A stretch of 8,517 nt of DNA from an uncultured Methanobrevibacter sp. (GCF_937906425.1 NZ_CALCYR010000019.1:1-8517); one strand, 5' to 3'; positions 1-6,559 are shown, counted from the stretch's first letter. Notes: generated by a model not told the origin, from the sequence alone. Numbers and translations: made by a program.

Positions 1-1
1 A

Positions 2-271
2 AATAATAAAATCTTAGAACTTTATATAAATGAAGGAAATAAAAATAAAATAATTCAATTAAATAATAAAAGAAAAATAATTTCTGATGAAAAATTAGGA
101 ATTAGATTAATCTTAATAGAAGATAAAGATAATATAAATGAAGATAAAAATTATTTAGAATTAGATGATAATTTATTTAAAGATAATTACGATTATAGAA
201 ATAAATCTATATATATTTTATATTATCCAAATAAAAATAATGCTTCTATTTCATATGGTAAGAAGTATGAA
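2..271 (+). other. Fragment of a trypsin-like peptidase domain, eukaryote-like
   Basis: About 90 codons are open from the window edge with no start. The translation has the spacing of the second half of a chymotrypsin-fold domain: a strand ending LILIEDKDNI, then YLELDDNLF, then NKSIYILYYP and ASISYG. From memory this resembles trypsin-like proteins of AT-rich anaerobic eukaryotes such as gut fungi and amoebae; I could not search it. The catalytic serine segment (GSSGSP in that family), expected after the ASISYG strand, is missing because the similarity ends near 260-275. GC by hand count is about 30 of the first 240 bases (12 %), and isoleucine is often ATA. That is far below every gene downstream. 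It is probably a foreign fragment that does not belong to the archaeon. Confidence 0.45.
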
Positions 272-2482
272 ATGCCTACTGCTAATGATGTTAATATTAC
301 TAATCAAAGTCAGTTTAGTGCATATTTCTCATTGTTTGCTAAAGCTGATGATATAGAAGATATCTATGGATTAGATAATAAATATTATCATGCACTTGTT
401 ACTGATTATATACTACCTGTTGGTACACAAATTACTATGATTGATTATGGTGTTGATGATACTAATCCAAACTTCTATTATTATACTGTTGATCAAACTT
501 CATTCAATAGAGCTACTGCTGAGTTAGCAACAGATAATCAAGTATCCTATAAACTGAGTGATTTTATTAAGATGGGTAGTACTAGTACTGATAATAAGTA
601 TAATGATCAAGCAGCTAATGCGATATATTATGATGATAGTCATGGCCGAACGATTGAAGAGTTTATGTTTATCTTTGATTTTAAGGAAACTAATCAATCT
701 GGTACTCATGAAGATAATCATATCTTATTTGAACTTCGTAATACTGAAGATAGATCTATGCTTACTGTACTAGGTATTCGTCAAGAACTAATGGTTTATA
801 ATTTATATGATAGTGGTAATACTGTTCTTAAAGGTATTTTAAATAATTTTGATGGTTATTTATATCAAAATAGGGCCAATACATTTAATTATGTTACTAG
901 TGTTGGATATCAAGAAAATGAAAGTCGTTCAAGTATTATTGATACTAACTATGAAAGTAGTCCAATGGGTATAAATGTATCATTAATTGATGCTTCAGGT
1001 GAACAAGTAAGTTCAAGTTTATTAACAGGTACTACTATTAAGATAGATAATAAATATTACTTTGCTGATAGTGATGGAGTATGGCGTATTAATTTATCTG
1101 GAAAAGTTTCTAACTTAAATAAAAATGTTGAATTGATGAGAGGCAAACCAGAAACTGCCGTAAAGAAGCTGGCTATTCCAATCATGATATCAATGCTTCT
1201 AACAGCTTCATACAATATCATAGATGGAATATGGGTAGCTGGACTTGGACAGGCAGCAATAGCTGGAATAGGATTTGTAACTCCAATATTCATGATATTG
1301 AATGGAGCAAGTGTAGGACTTGGAAATGGTGCAACAAGCAGTATAAGCCGTTGTGTAGGAGCAAAGGATCATGAGGGAGCAAACAAATCAGCAGCTCATG
1401 CACTTCTTATTTTACTTATCGCCTCAATAATATTAACAATAGTTCTTCTTCTCATACAGGAACCATTGCTTAGAAGCTATGGTGCAAGCGGACAATCATT
1501 GGCTGAAGGAATAAAATACGGAACCCCCTTATTCTTAGGATTGTTTGCATTCATGTTTGGAAATGGTGGAAGCGGAATCCTTCGTGGAGAGGGAGATATG
1601 AAAAGGGCAATGTATGCAATGATAGTTTCAGTTGCCTTAAACACCCTTCTAGACCCAATCTTCATTTACATTCTCGGACTTGGTTCAGCTGGAGCATCCC
1701 TGGCAACAATCGTCAGTTCAATCGGAGCAGCCTCAGTCATTCTCTATTGGATTTTAATCAAAAAGGACACCTATGTAAAGGTGGACTTGAAAAACTTCAA
1801 ATACGATTCAAAAATAGCCAGAGACATCCTTAAGGTCGGAATTCCTGCATCAATGGACATGTTGATGATGTCAATTGCAGTAAGCTTCTATCTGATCTTC
1901 ATTTCATCAATTGGAGGAGAGTTTGGAATTGCCGCTTTCACATCAGGTCAAAGGTTATACCTCTTTGCAATCATGCCCCTTACAGCTATCGGCAGTGCAG
2001 TAGCTGCAGTTAGCGGAAGTGCATTTGGAGCAAGAAACGGAGATTACCTTTCAAGATCACATCTTTATGGAGTAAAATTTGGAATTGCATTCGGAACAGC
2101 AGTTACAATCATTCTTGTAGCATTTGCACCACAACTTTCAATGCTTTTTGCATACACTGAAGACACTGCAGCATTAGTTCCGGCAATTACGCAATTCCTT
2201 CAAATAGCTTGTTTATGTCTTCCTTTAACAGGAGCTGGAATGGCTTCAAGTTTCCTATATCAAGGAGTTGGAAAGGGAACTACAAGCCTTGCATGGACAA
2301 TAATCAGGGAAATACTATTTACTGTAGCTGCAACCTACATACTTGGAATCGGATTGAATTGGGGACTTATTGGAATTTGGATAGGTTTAGCAACAGGCAG
2401 AATCCTTGCAAGTATTTTAAACTTCATATATGCAAGATACACAATCAAGAAGATTAGACAAGACTTGGACACATCAGTTTGA
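2..2482 (+). CDS. Chimeric open reading frame ending in a MATE exporter
   Basis: A single frame stays open from the left edge to the TGA at 2480-2482, 826 codons, with the true start outside the window. The first ATG in frame is at 272. It has three parts with different composition and codon choice: about 2-270 (trypsin-like fragment), about 272-1120 (bacterial secreted-protein fragment) and 1136-2482 (complete MATE exporter); each is described separately. No signal peptide or linker is seen between the soluble parts and the first membrane helix, which is odd for a functional fusion. A 448-residue MATE needs none of the upstream sequence. I infer that the frame is probably an assembly or amplification chimera whose parts happen to be in phase. 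An automatic annotation would probably call the ATG at 272 as the start of a 736-residue MATE protein. Confidence 0.55.
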   Translation, partial: NNKILELYINEGNKNKIIQLNNKRKIISDEKLGIRLILIEDKDNINEDKNYLELDDNLFKDNYDYRNKSIYILYYPNKNNASISYGKKYEMPTANDVNITNQSQFSAYFSLFAKADDIEDIYGLDNKYYHALVTDYILPVGTQITMIDYGVDDTNPNFYYYTVDQTSFNRATAELATDNQVSYKLSDFIKMGSTSTDNKYNDQAANAIYYDDSHGRTIEEFMFIFDFKETNQSGTHEDNHILFELRNTEDRSMLTVLGIRQELMVYNLYDSGNTVLKGILNNFDGYLYQNRANTFNYVTSVGYQENESRSSIIDTNYESSPMGINVSLIDASGEQVSSSLLTGTTIKIDNKYYFADSDGVWRINLSGKVSNLNKNVELMRGKPETAVKKLAIPIMISMLLTASYNIIDGIWVAGLGQAAIAGIGFVTPIFMILNGASVGLGNGATSSISRCVGAKDHEGANKSAAHALLILLIASIILTIVLLLIQEPLLRSYGASGQSLAEGIKYGTPLFLGLFAFMFGNGGSGILRGEGDMKRAMYAMIVSVALNTLLDPIFIYILGLGSAGASLATIVSSIGAASVILYWILIKKDTYVKVDLKNFKYDSKIARDILKVGIPASMDMLMMSIAVSFYLIFISSIGGEFGIAAFTSGQRLYLFAIMPLTAIGSAVAAVSGSAFGARNGDYLSRSHLYGVKFGIAFGTAVTIILVAFAPQLSMLFAYTEDTAALVPAITQFLQIACLCLPLTGAGMASSFLYQGVGKGTTSLAWTIIREILFTVAATYILGIGLNWGLIGIWIGLATGRILASILNFIYARYTIKKIRQDLDTSV
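272..1120 (+). other. Fragment of a large bacterial secreted or surface protein
   Basis: About 285 residues, in frame with both neighbours. It is a soluble, Asp/Asn/Tyr/Thr-rich beta-type sequence with no membrane helix, signal peptide or LPXTG motif. Recognisable stretches include SAYFSLFAKADDIEDIYGLD, LPVGTQITMIDYG, EEFMFIFDFKETN, MLTVLGIRQELMVYNLYD and LLTGTTIKIDNKYYFADSDG. The set resembles repeated extracellular segments of very long proteins from low-GC gut Bacilli/Mycoplasmatota; this is from memory, not a search, and no function can be assigned. Glycine is mostly GGT, threonine ACT and aspartate GAT, unlike the MATE part. The similarity runs out near LSGKVSNL (about 1117), just before the MATE N-terminus. 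Both ends are cut, so it is a fragment. An archaeal adhesin-like protein is a weaker alternative. Confidence 0.45.
1136..2482 (+). CDS. MATE family multidrug/sodium (proton) antiporter
   Basis: A 448-residue membrane exporter of the MATE family, which moves cationic drugs or metabolites out of the cell against Na+ or H+. The family length is about 450, so this part is complete by itself. Hydrophobic segments fit 12 helices in two six-helix halves. Family marks are LAIPIMISMLLTASYNIIDG in helix 1, GLGNGATSSISR before the second loop, RGEGD at 150-154 followed by N..LDPIF (D173, P174) in the first half, and the matching SGSAFGARNGD and YQGVGKG...ATGR stretches in the second half. The ATG at 1136 is chosen as the first methionine in the MATE part. 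Archaeal relatives often begin a few residues earlier with a KNVE-like segment, and NKNVEL is present just upstream, so the native start may have been lost at the join. Codon choice (GGA, GCA, ACA) matches the trp genes. No terminator follows. Confidence 0.85.
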   Translation: MRGKPETAVKKLAIPIMISMLLTASYNIIDGIWVAGLGQAAIAGIGFVTPIFMILNGASVGLGNGATSSISRCVGAKDHEGANKSAAHALLILLIASIILTIVLLLIQEPLLRSYGASGQSLAEGIKYGTPLFLGLFAFMFGNGGSGILRGEGDMKRAMYAMIVSVALNTLLDPIFIYILGLGSAGASLATIVSSIGAASVILYWILIKKDTYVKVDLKNFKYDSKIARDILKVGIPASMDMLMMSIAVSFYLIFISSIGGEFGIAAFTSGQRLYLFAIMPLTAIGSAVAAVSGSAFGARNGDYLSRSHLYGVKFGIAFGTAVTIILVAFAPQLSMLFAYTEDTAALVPAITQFLQIACLCLPLTGAGMASSFLYQGVGKGTTSLAWTIIREILFTVAATYILGIGLNWGLIGIWIGLATGRILASILNFIYARYTIKKIRQDLDTSV

Positions 2483-2507
2483 GATAATAGAAAATCTAAA
2501 TTAAAAT

Positions 2508-2531
2508 TCTGTCAAATTGGAATCAGACAGA
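2508..2531. repeat. Short inverted repeat next to a TATA-like site
   Basis: TCTGTC at 2508-2513 is repeated inverted as GACAGA at 2526-2531, with a 12-base gap. It lies directly upstream of the TATA-like sequence at 2533-2540, where BRE and transcription factors bind in archaea. It could be an operator for the TIGR04076 gene or a weak end-of-transcript hairpin for the MATE gene. A six-base pair of arms can also occur by chance. Confidence 0.2.
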
Positions 2532-2532
2532 G

Positions 2533-2540
2533 TATAAAAA
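2533..2540 (+). promoter_or_regulatory. Putative TATA box for the TIGR04076 gene
   Basis: TATAAAAA in an A-rich setting, 53 bases before the ATG at 2593. Transcription would start about 25 bases further on, leaving a leader of roughly 25-30 bases that contains the GGTGA ribosome binding site at 2584-2588. The fit to an archaeal promoter is reasonable, but such motifs are common in this AT-rich DNA. Confidence 0.35.
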
Positions 2541-2592
2541 ATTAAAACGAATAATTCAAAAAACAGTTTAAGAATTTAATTTAGGTGAAAAT

Positions 2593-2907
2593 ATGAAAAA
2601 GGTAAAAATCACCGTTATTAGAAAAGTCAGACATGATGACTTGATAGAAAAGTATGAAAACCCATTAGAACATGAATGTACTGTGGAAGAGGGGGAAGTC
2701 TATATTGCAAATGGATGGGAAAAGCCTGAAAACTTCTGTGACAGTGCATGGGAAACAATTTCCCCCTTTGTTATGGCATTATCACATGGAGCAGAAGATC
2801 TCTATGACGGTTGGATGAAAAATAAAAAATCAGCCATGATTTCCTGCAATGACGGATTTAGACCAGTAAGCTTTTTACTTGAAACCCTAAAGGAAGAAGC
2901 AGAATAA
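2593..2907 (+). CDS. TIGR04076 family protein
   Basis: A 104-residue soluble protein of the TIGR04076 family, which is widespread in anaerobic bacteria and methanogens and has no assigned function. Recognition rests on the opening VKITVIRKVRHDDL, the central ANGWEKPENFCDSAWE, GWMKNKKSAMISCNDGFRPV and the acidic tail. Three cysteines (C29, C49, C85) and H14, H27 and H65 are candidates for metal or redox chemistry, but this is inference. No signal peptide or membrane segment is present, so it should be cytoplasmic. Length is normal for the family. The ATG at 2593 is well placed, four bases after GGTGA (2584-2588), which pairs with the archaeal 16S tail. It appears monocistronic: 110 bases separate it from the MATE gene and 210 bases, mostly repeats, from the next gene. 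Confidence 0.85.
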   Translation: MKKVKITVIRKVRHDDLIEKYENPLEHECTVEEGEVYIANGWEKPENFCDSAWETISPFVMALSHGAEDLYDGWMKNKKSAMISCNDGFRPVSFLLETLKEEAE

Positions 2908-2949
2908 TTAAAATAAAAAGGTGCATAAATTAAAAAATTAATAAAAAAG

Positions 2950-3110
2950 AAGCAGTATAATAAAATAAAAAAGTCCAAAAAAGTAAAATAAAAATAAGAA
3001 AAATAGTAAAATAAAAAAGTGCAAAATAGTAAAATATAAAAGTGCAAAAAAGTAAAATAAAAATAAGAAAAATAGTAAAATAAAAAAGTGCAAAAAAGTA
3101 AAACATATAG
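2950..3110. repeat. 23-bp tandem repeat array, seven imperfect copies
   Basis: Seven 23-base units lie end to end, at 2950, 2973, 2996, 3019, 3042, 3065 and 3088. Two alternating types are visible. One starts GTGCAAAA (GTCCAAAA in the copy at 2973) and the other starts AAGAAAAATAG; both continue as AGTAAAATAAAAA. The 69-base block 2973-3041 (three units) is repeated from 3042, so expansion seems to have happened at two scales. A degenerate GTGC copy lies at 2921. The last unit runs to eight bases before the ATPase start at 3118, so the array forms its whole leader. The bases are almost only A, T and G on the + strand. No function is known; it is likely to vary in copy number between strains. 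Confidence 0.85.
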
Positions 3111-3117
3111 GGATATC

Positions 3118-4398
3118 ATGATTGACAATTATATGCCTCGCATAATAGATGAAGAAATAGAAAAATACTTAAATTTTATAGGTGCAATACTTATCGTAGG
3201 CCCCAAATGGTGTGGAAAAACAACAACCGGGGAAAAACATGCAAAAAGCGTGTTAAAACTTCAAGATGTAGACAACCATGAATCCTATATGATGTGGGCA
3301 GACATTAAGCCCTCCAAATTACTTGAAGGAGACAAACCAAGACTGATAGATGAATGGCAAATGGCTCCTGTTCTTTGGGATGCAGTAAGAAACAGTGTCG
3401 ATGCATCAGCAGGATACGGATTATACATATTAACAGGCTCAACAGTAGTTGATGAATCAAAAATTATGCATTCAGGTACCGGCAGAATCCATAGATTATT
3501 AATGAAACCTATGAGCTTATATGAAAGTGGAGAATCAAATGGCAAAATTTCAATAATGGACTTATTTAACAAAAAGGAATTAAACATAGATGGAATTGAA
3601 AGTGATTTGGATATGGACAATCTTATATTTGCAGCATGTCGTGGAGGTTGGCCGGATGCAGTTAATCAAAAAAGCGATGAGGGAAAACTGTTAATAGCAT
3701 ATAATTATCTGGACAATATCTGTCAAAGTGAGATATCAAATGTGGATGGAATAAAAAGAAATCCTGATAGAGTAAGAACCTTATTGAAATCCATTTCCAG
3801 AAACAATTCAACATTAGCAAAGGATTCCACAATAATTGCAGACATAAATGCAAATTTTAAAGATATAAGTAAACCTACATATTACTCCTATATCGATGCT
3901 TTAAAAAGACTATTTGTAATTGAGGACATTGGCGGTTGGTCCCCAAATATCAAATCAAAAACATCTATGAGAACTGGGAATAAAAAAGTATTTATTGACC
4001 CTTCAATAGCTGTTGCTGCATTAGATTTAGCACCAGAAGCATTTAATAGTGCTGATGGATTAAAAACCTTTGGTTTTATATTTGAAAACCTGTGTATAAG
4101 AGATTTAAGCATATATACAAACAACCATGGCGGCAAAATCTCATATTATCATGACAAAAATGACTTGGAAATCGATTGTGTTGTTCATTTAAGAGATGGA
4201 AGATATGGTTTAATAGAATGTAAATTAGGAAGTTCTGAAATAGAAAAAGGAGCTAAAAACTTATTAAGAATTAATTCATTAATTGAAAAAAAAGAGGAAG
4301 TTAGAAATCCAAGCTTTTTAGCCATACTTACCGGAGGAAAATTTGCATACACAAGAAAAGATGGAATTAAGGTCATCCCAATAGCTTGTTTAAAATAG
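3118..4398 (+). CDS. AAA ATPase with DUF4143 domain
   Basis: A 426-residue cytoplasmic ATPase of the AAA_14/DUF4143 class, common in methanogens and anaerobic bacteria, with no proven role. Walker A is GPKWCGKTT (G28-T36) and Walker B is LIDEW (D78, E79). A sensor-like LTGST segment and WPDAV follow. The middle holds the DUF4143 winged-helix-like region around YYSYIDALKRLFVIEDI. Near the C-terminus, E351, D353, E367 and K369 (DLEIDCVV...IECKLG) fit a PD-(D/E)XK nuclease-like core. Proteins of this kind have been suggested to act in defence or as mobile-element passengers, but nothing here proves it. The ATG at 3118 is chosen over an in-frame GTG at 3088, because the GTG lies inside the 23-bp repeat. 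The only binding-site hint is a weak AGGGAT at 3108. It stands alone, converging on the trp operon. Confidence 0.85.
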   Translation: MIDNYMPRIIDEEIEKYLNFIGAILIVGPKWCGKTTTGEKHAKSVLKLQDVDNHESYMMWADIKPSKLLEGDKPRLIDEWQMAPVLWDAVRNSVDASAGYGLYILTGSTVVDESKIMHSGTGRIHRLLMKPMSLYESGESNGKISIMDLFNKKELNIDGIESDLDMDNLIFAACRGGWPDAVNQKSDEGKLLIAYNYLDNICQSEISNVDGIKRNPDRVRTLLKSISRNNSTLAKDSTIIADINANFKDISKPTYYSYIDALKRLFVIEDIGGWSPNIKSKTSMRTGNKKVFIDPSIAVAALDLAPEAFNSADGLKTFGFIFENLCIRDLSIYTNNHGGKISYYHDKNDLEIDCVVHLRDGRYGLIECKLGSSEIEKGAKNLLRINSLIEKKEEVRNPSFLAILTGGKFAYTRKDGIKVIPIACLK

Positions 4399-4561
4399 AA
4401 ATAAAATTACTATAAAAAATAAAGAAAAAATAAAGAAAAAATAAGAAAAAATAAGAAAAAATAGAAAAAAATAGAAAAAAATAGAAAAAAATAGAAATAA
4501 AATTACTATAAAAAATAAAGAAAAAAGAAAAAATAGAAAATAAATTACTATTAAAAATAAT
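4396..4561. repeat. A-rich repeat block with phased A-tracts
   Basis: A 35-base sequence beginning TAGAAATAAAATTACTATAA occurs exactly at 4396-4430 and again at 4492-4526, 96 bases apart, with a diverged third copy from 4534. The first copy begins with the TAG stop codon of the ATPase. Between the copies, A6-A7 runs are separated by single G residues at 4424, 4435, 4445, 4455, 4464, 4474 and 4484, an average step of 10 bases. A-tracts in phase with the helix turn make DNA curve. On the minus strand the block is a series of T tracts downstream of trpA, which favours archaeal transcription termination. Confidence 0.75.
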
Positions 4562-4585
4562 AAAAAGTGCTATTAGGAAATAGCA
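4555..4585 (-). terminator. Hairpin plus T tract at the end of trpA
   Basis: On the minus strand, a perfect seven-base stem TGCTATT / AATAGCA (4585-4579 and 4574-4568) closes a four-base loop. It is followed at once by CTTTTTATTATTTTT. Two bases of the trpA TAA stop (4575-4573) lie in the 3' arm and one in the loop. Archaea mainly need the T tract to terminate, and many more T tracts follow from the A-rich block on the other strand. The same hairpin may also protect the mRNA end. Confidence 0.55.
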
Positions 4586-5355
4586 TCTTTCATGGATTTA
4601 ACATAATTTACAAGAGGCTCTCTTGCATTTTCTCCATGTTCACCAATAATATTAACTATTGCACTTCCTACAATAACACCATCTGCTATTTTTGCAATGT
4701 TTTTGGCCTGTTCTGGAGTATTGATACCGAAACCTACTGCAGCAGGAACATCAGTAACTTCCTTAATATCAGACAAAATGGATTCTAAATCAGTTCTAAT
4801 CTCACTTCTCATTCCAGTAACTCCCATTGAAGAAACAACATATATAAATCCACTTGCATCACCTGCAATCATCTGAATTCTTTCCTTTGAAGTAGGTGCA
4901 ATCAAGCTAATGACATCTACATCATTTCCATTTGCATATTCAAGAATCTCATCCTTTTCATCATATGGCAAATCAGGGGAGATTATTCCGCAAACATTCA
5001 GTTCATTACATCTTTTAAAGAACTTTTCATAACCGTAATAGAATACTGGATTGATATAGGTTAAAAATACTAAAGGAACATCGGAAACTTCACGAACACG
5101 ACTTATAGCCTCAAAAACATCATCAGTATTTGTACCATTTGACAATGCTCTTAGGTTTGCCTCCTGGATGACCGGACCTTCAGCTACAGGATCTGAAAAT
5201 GGAATGCCGATTTCAACCAAGTCACATCCTGCCTCTTCCATTGCCAAAATGTATTCGACAGTCTTGTCAATTGTAGGGTCTCCTGCAGTTAAAAATCCGA
5301 TGAAAGCCTTACCATTCTCAAATGCATCAGCAATTTTTATTTTCCTATCACTCAT
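4573..5355 (-). CDS. trpA: Tryptophan synthase alpha chain
   Basis: A 260-residue TIM barrel that cleaves indole-3-glycerol phosphate to indole and glyceraldehyde 3-phosphate. It passes indole to TrpB inside the alpha2-beta2 complex in the cytoplasm. Visible marks are FLTAGDP at 21-27, the catalytic glutamate in LVEIGIPFSDP (E48, Salmonella Glu49), FLTYINPV, SPDLPYDE, the phosphate-binding AAVGFGI and VGSAIV near the end. The second catalytic position, Asp60 in Salmonella, is E59 here (VAEGPVIQ); from memory, Glu also occurs here in other clostridial and methanogen TrpA proteins. Length is normal. The ATG at 5355 follows AGGAG by about ten bases, and the gene starts 19 bases after the trpB stop, so the two are co-transcribed. 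It is the last gene of the cluster; no trpD follows. Confidence 0.97.
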   Translation of the reverse strand: MSDRKIKIADAFENGKAFIGFLTAGDPTIDKTVEYILAMEEAGCDLVEIGIPFSDPVAEGPVIQEANLRALSNGTNTDDVFEAISRVREVSDVPLVFLTYINPVFYYGYEKFFKRCNELNVCGIISPDLPYDEKDEILEYANGNDVDVISLIAPTSKERIQMIAGDASGFIYVVSSMGVTGMRSEIRTDLESILSDIKEVTDVPAAVGFGINTPEQAKNIAKIADGVIVGSAIVNIIGEHGENAREPLVNYVKSMKDAIS

Positions 5356-5374
5356 TCAAACACATCTCCTACAA

Positions 5375-6559
5375 TCATTCGTATAATTCAACACCCTTAT
5401 AACGGGCAATGGCTGCCACATCCTTATCTCCACGGCCGGAAACTGTAATTACAATAATGTCATCCTTATCCATATCCCCTGCAATTCTTAAGGCATGTGC
5501 TATTGCATGGGATGATTCAATAGCTGGAATTATTCCCTCTGTTCTTGAAAGGTATTCAAATGCCTCAACAGCCTCATCATCTGTTGCTGAAACATACTCT
5601 GCCCTTCCAATATCATGCAAGTGAGCATGTTCAGGACCGATTCCAGGATAGTCAAGACCTGCAGAGATTGAATAGACAGGAGCAATCTGACCGTAATTTC
5701 CCTGACAGAAATAGGATTTCATTCCATGGAAGATTCCAAGTTCACCCTTTGAAATGGTTGCTGCATGATATTCTGTGTCAATTCCCTTACCTGCAGCCTC
5801 AACACCAACAAGATGGACCTCTTCATCATCGAGGAAATTATAGAATGAACCCATCGCATTACTTCCACCACCAACACAGGCAATGACCATATCAGGCAAT
5901 TTTCCTTCAAGTTCCATTAACTGTTCCTTGATTTCAGCACTTATTACAGCCTGGAAATCACGGACTATTGTTGGAAATGGATGGGGACCCATTGTGGAAC
6001 CGATTACATAATGAGTGTCATCAACACGTGAAACCCATTCCCTAAATGCCTCATTAACTGCATCCTTAAGGACCTTGGAACCAGATGTAACTGTATGAAC
6101 CTTTGCACCAAGAAGTTCCATGCGGAAAACGTTTAATGCCTGACGCTTAGTATCCTCTTCACCCATAAAGACCTCACATTCCATATCAAGAAGTGCAGCT
6201 GCAGTAGCTGTAGCCACTCCATGCTGACCTGCACCTGTTTCTGCAATTACACGGGTTTTTCCCATCTTCTTTGCAAGCAAACATTGACCAAGAACATTAT
6301 TGATTTTGTGAGCTCCTGTATGGTTTAAATCCTCACGCTTCAGATAGATTTTTGCTCCGCCAAGGTCTTCAGTCATTCTTTTAGCATAATACAAACGGGA
6401 AGGCCTTCCTGCATACTCGTCCAAAAGGGCATTCAATTCATTAAGAAAATCAGGGTCTTCCTTAAAATGATTATATTGCTTTTCCAAATTTAAAAGTTCA
6501 TTCATCAAGGTCTCTGAAATGTATTGACCTCCATGAATTCCGAATCTCCCTCTACTCAT
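5375..6559 (-). CDS. trpB: Tryptophan synthase beta chain (TrpB1 type)
   Basis: A 394-residue PLP enzyme that joins indole with L-serine to make tryptophan. It is the canonical TrpB1 that pairs with TrpA, not the stand-alone TrpB2: the N-terminus (GRFGIHGGQYISETLM) is compact and trpA is adjacent. The PLP lysine is K85 in NHTGAHKINN, the catalytic glutamate E107 in ETGAGQHG, and the phosphate loop GGGSN is at 230-234. GSTMGPHPFP and ESSHAIAHA are further family blocks. The ATG at 6559 is chosen because GGAG lies about eight bases upstream. An in-frame TTG at 6574 overlaps that binding site and would add five residues not typical of the family. A long leader of 235 bases with a TRP-box-like palindrome and a 17-18-bp repeat precedes it, suggesting its own promoter. 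Confidence 0.97.
   Translation of the reverse strand: MSRGRFGIHGGQYISETLMNELLNLEKQYNHFKEDPDFLNELNALLDEYAGRPSRLYYAKRMTEDLGGAKIYLKREDLNHTGAHKINNVLGQCLLAKKMGKTRVIAETGAGQHGVATATAAALLDMECEVFMGEEDTKRQALNVFRMELLGAKVHTVTSGSKVLKDAVNEAFREWVSRVDDTHYVIGSTMGPHPFPTIVRDFQAVISAEIKEQLMELEGKLPDMVIACVGGGSNAMGSFYNFLDDEEVHLVGVEAAGKGIDTEYHAATISKGELGIFHGMKSYFCQGNYGQIAPVYSISAGLDYPGIGPEHAHLHDIGRAEYVSATDDEAVEAFEYLSRTEGIIPAIESSHAIAHALRIAGDMDKDDIIVITVSGRGDKDVAAIARYKGVELYE

Noticed and set aside
165..356. A 63-codon frame rich in Ile and Leu
   Set aside because: It overlaps the longer frame that runs through the region, has no binding site, and its Ile/Leu bias follows from AT-rich DNA read out of phase.
2950..3110. CRISPR array
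   Set aside because: The units abut each other without unique spacers, and no cas gene is near.
3088..3117. GTG at 3088 as start of the ATPase
   Set aside because: The GTG and the next codons are one copy of the 23-bp repeat (GTGCAAAAAAG). The homology-like part begins after the ATG at 3118.
2802..3128. A 108-codon open frame on the minus strand, rich in Phe, Tyr and Leu
   Set aside because: It is the reverse reading of the A-rich 23-bp repeats and of the TIGR04076 gene end. The periodic FYYF/TFL pattern comes from the repeat, not from a membrane protein.
3118..4398. A defence island centred on the DUF4143 ATPase
   Set aside because: The gene stands alone between a TIGR04076 gene and the trp operon, with no partner nuclease, toxin or integrase visible.
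5545..5886. A 113-codon + strand frame inside trpB
   Set aside because: It is an antisense shadow of trpB with no ribosome binding site and a composition dictated by the complementary strand.
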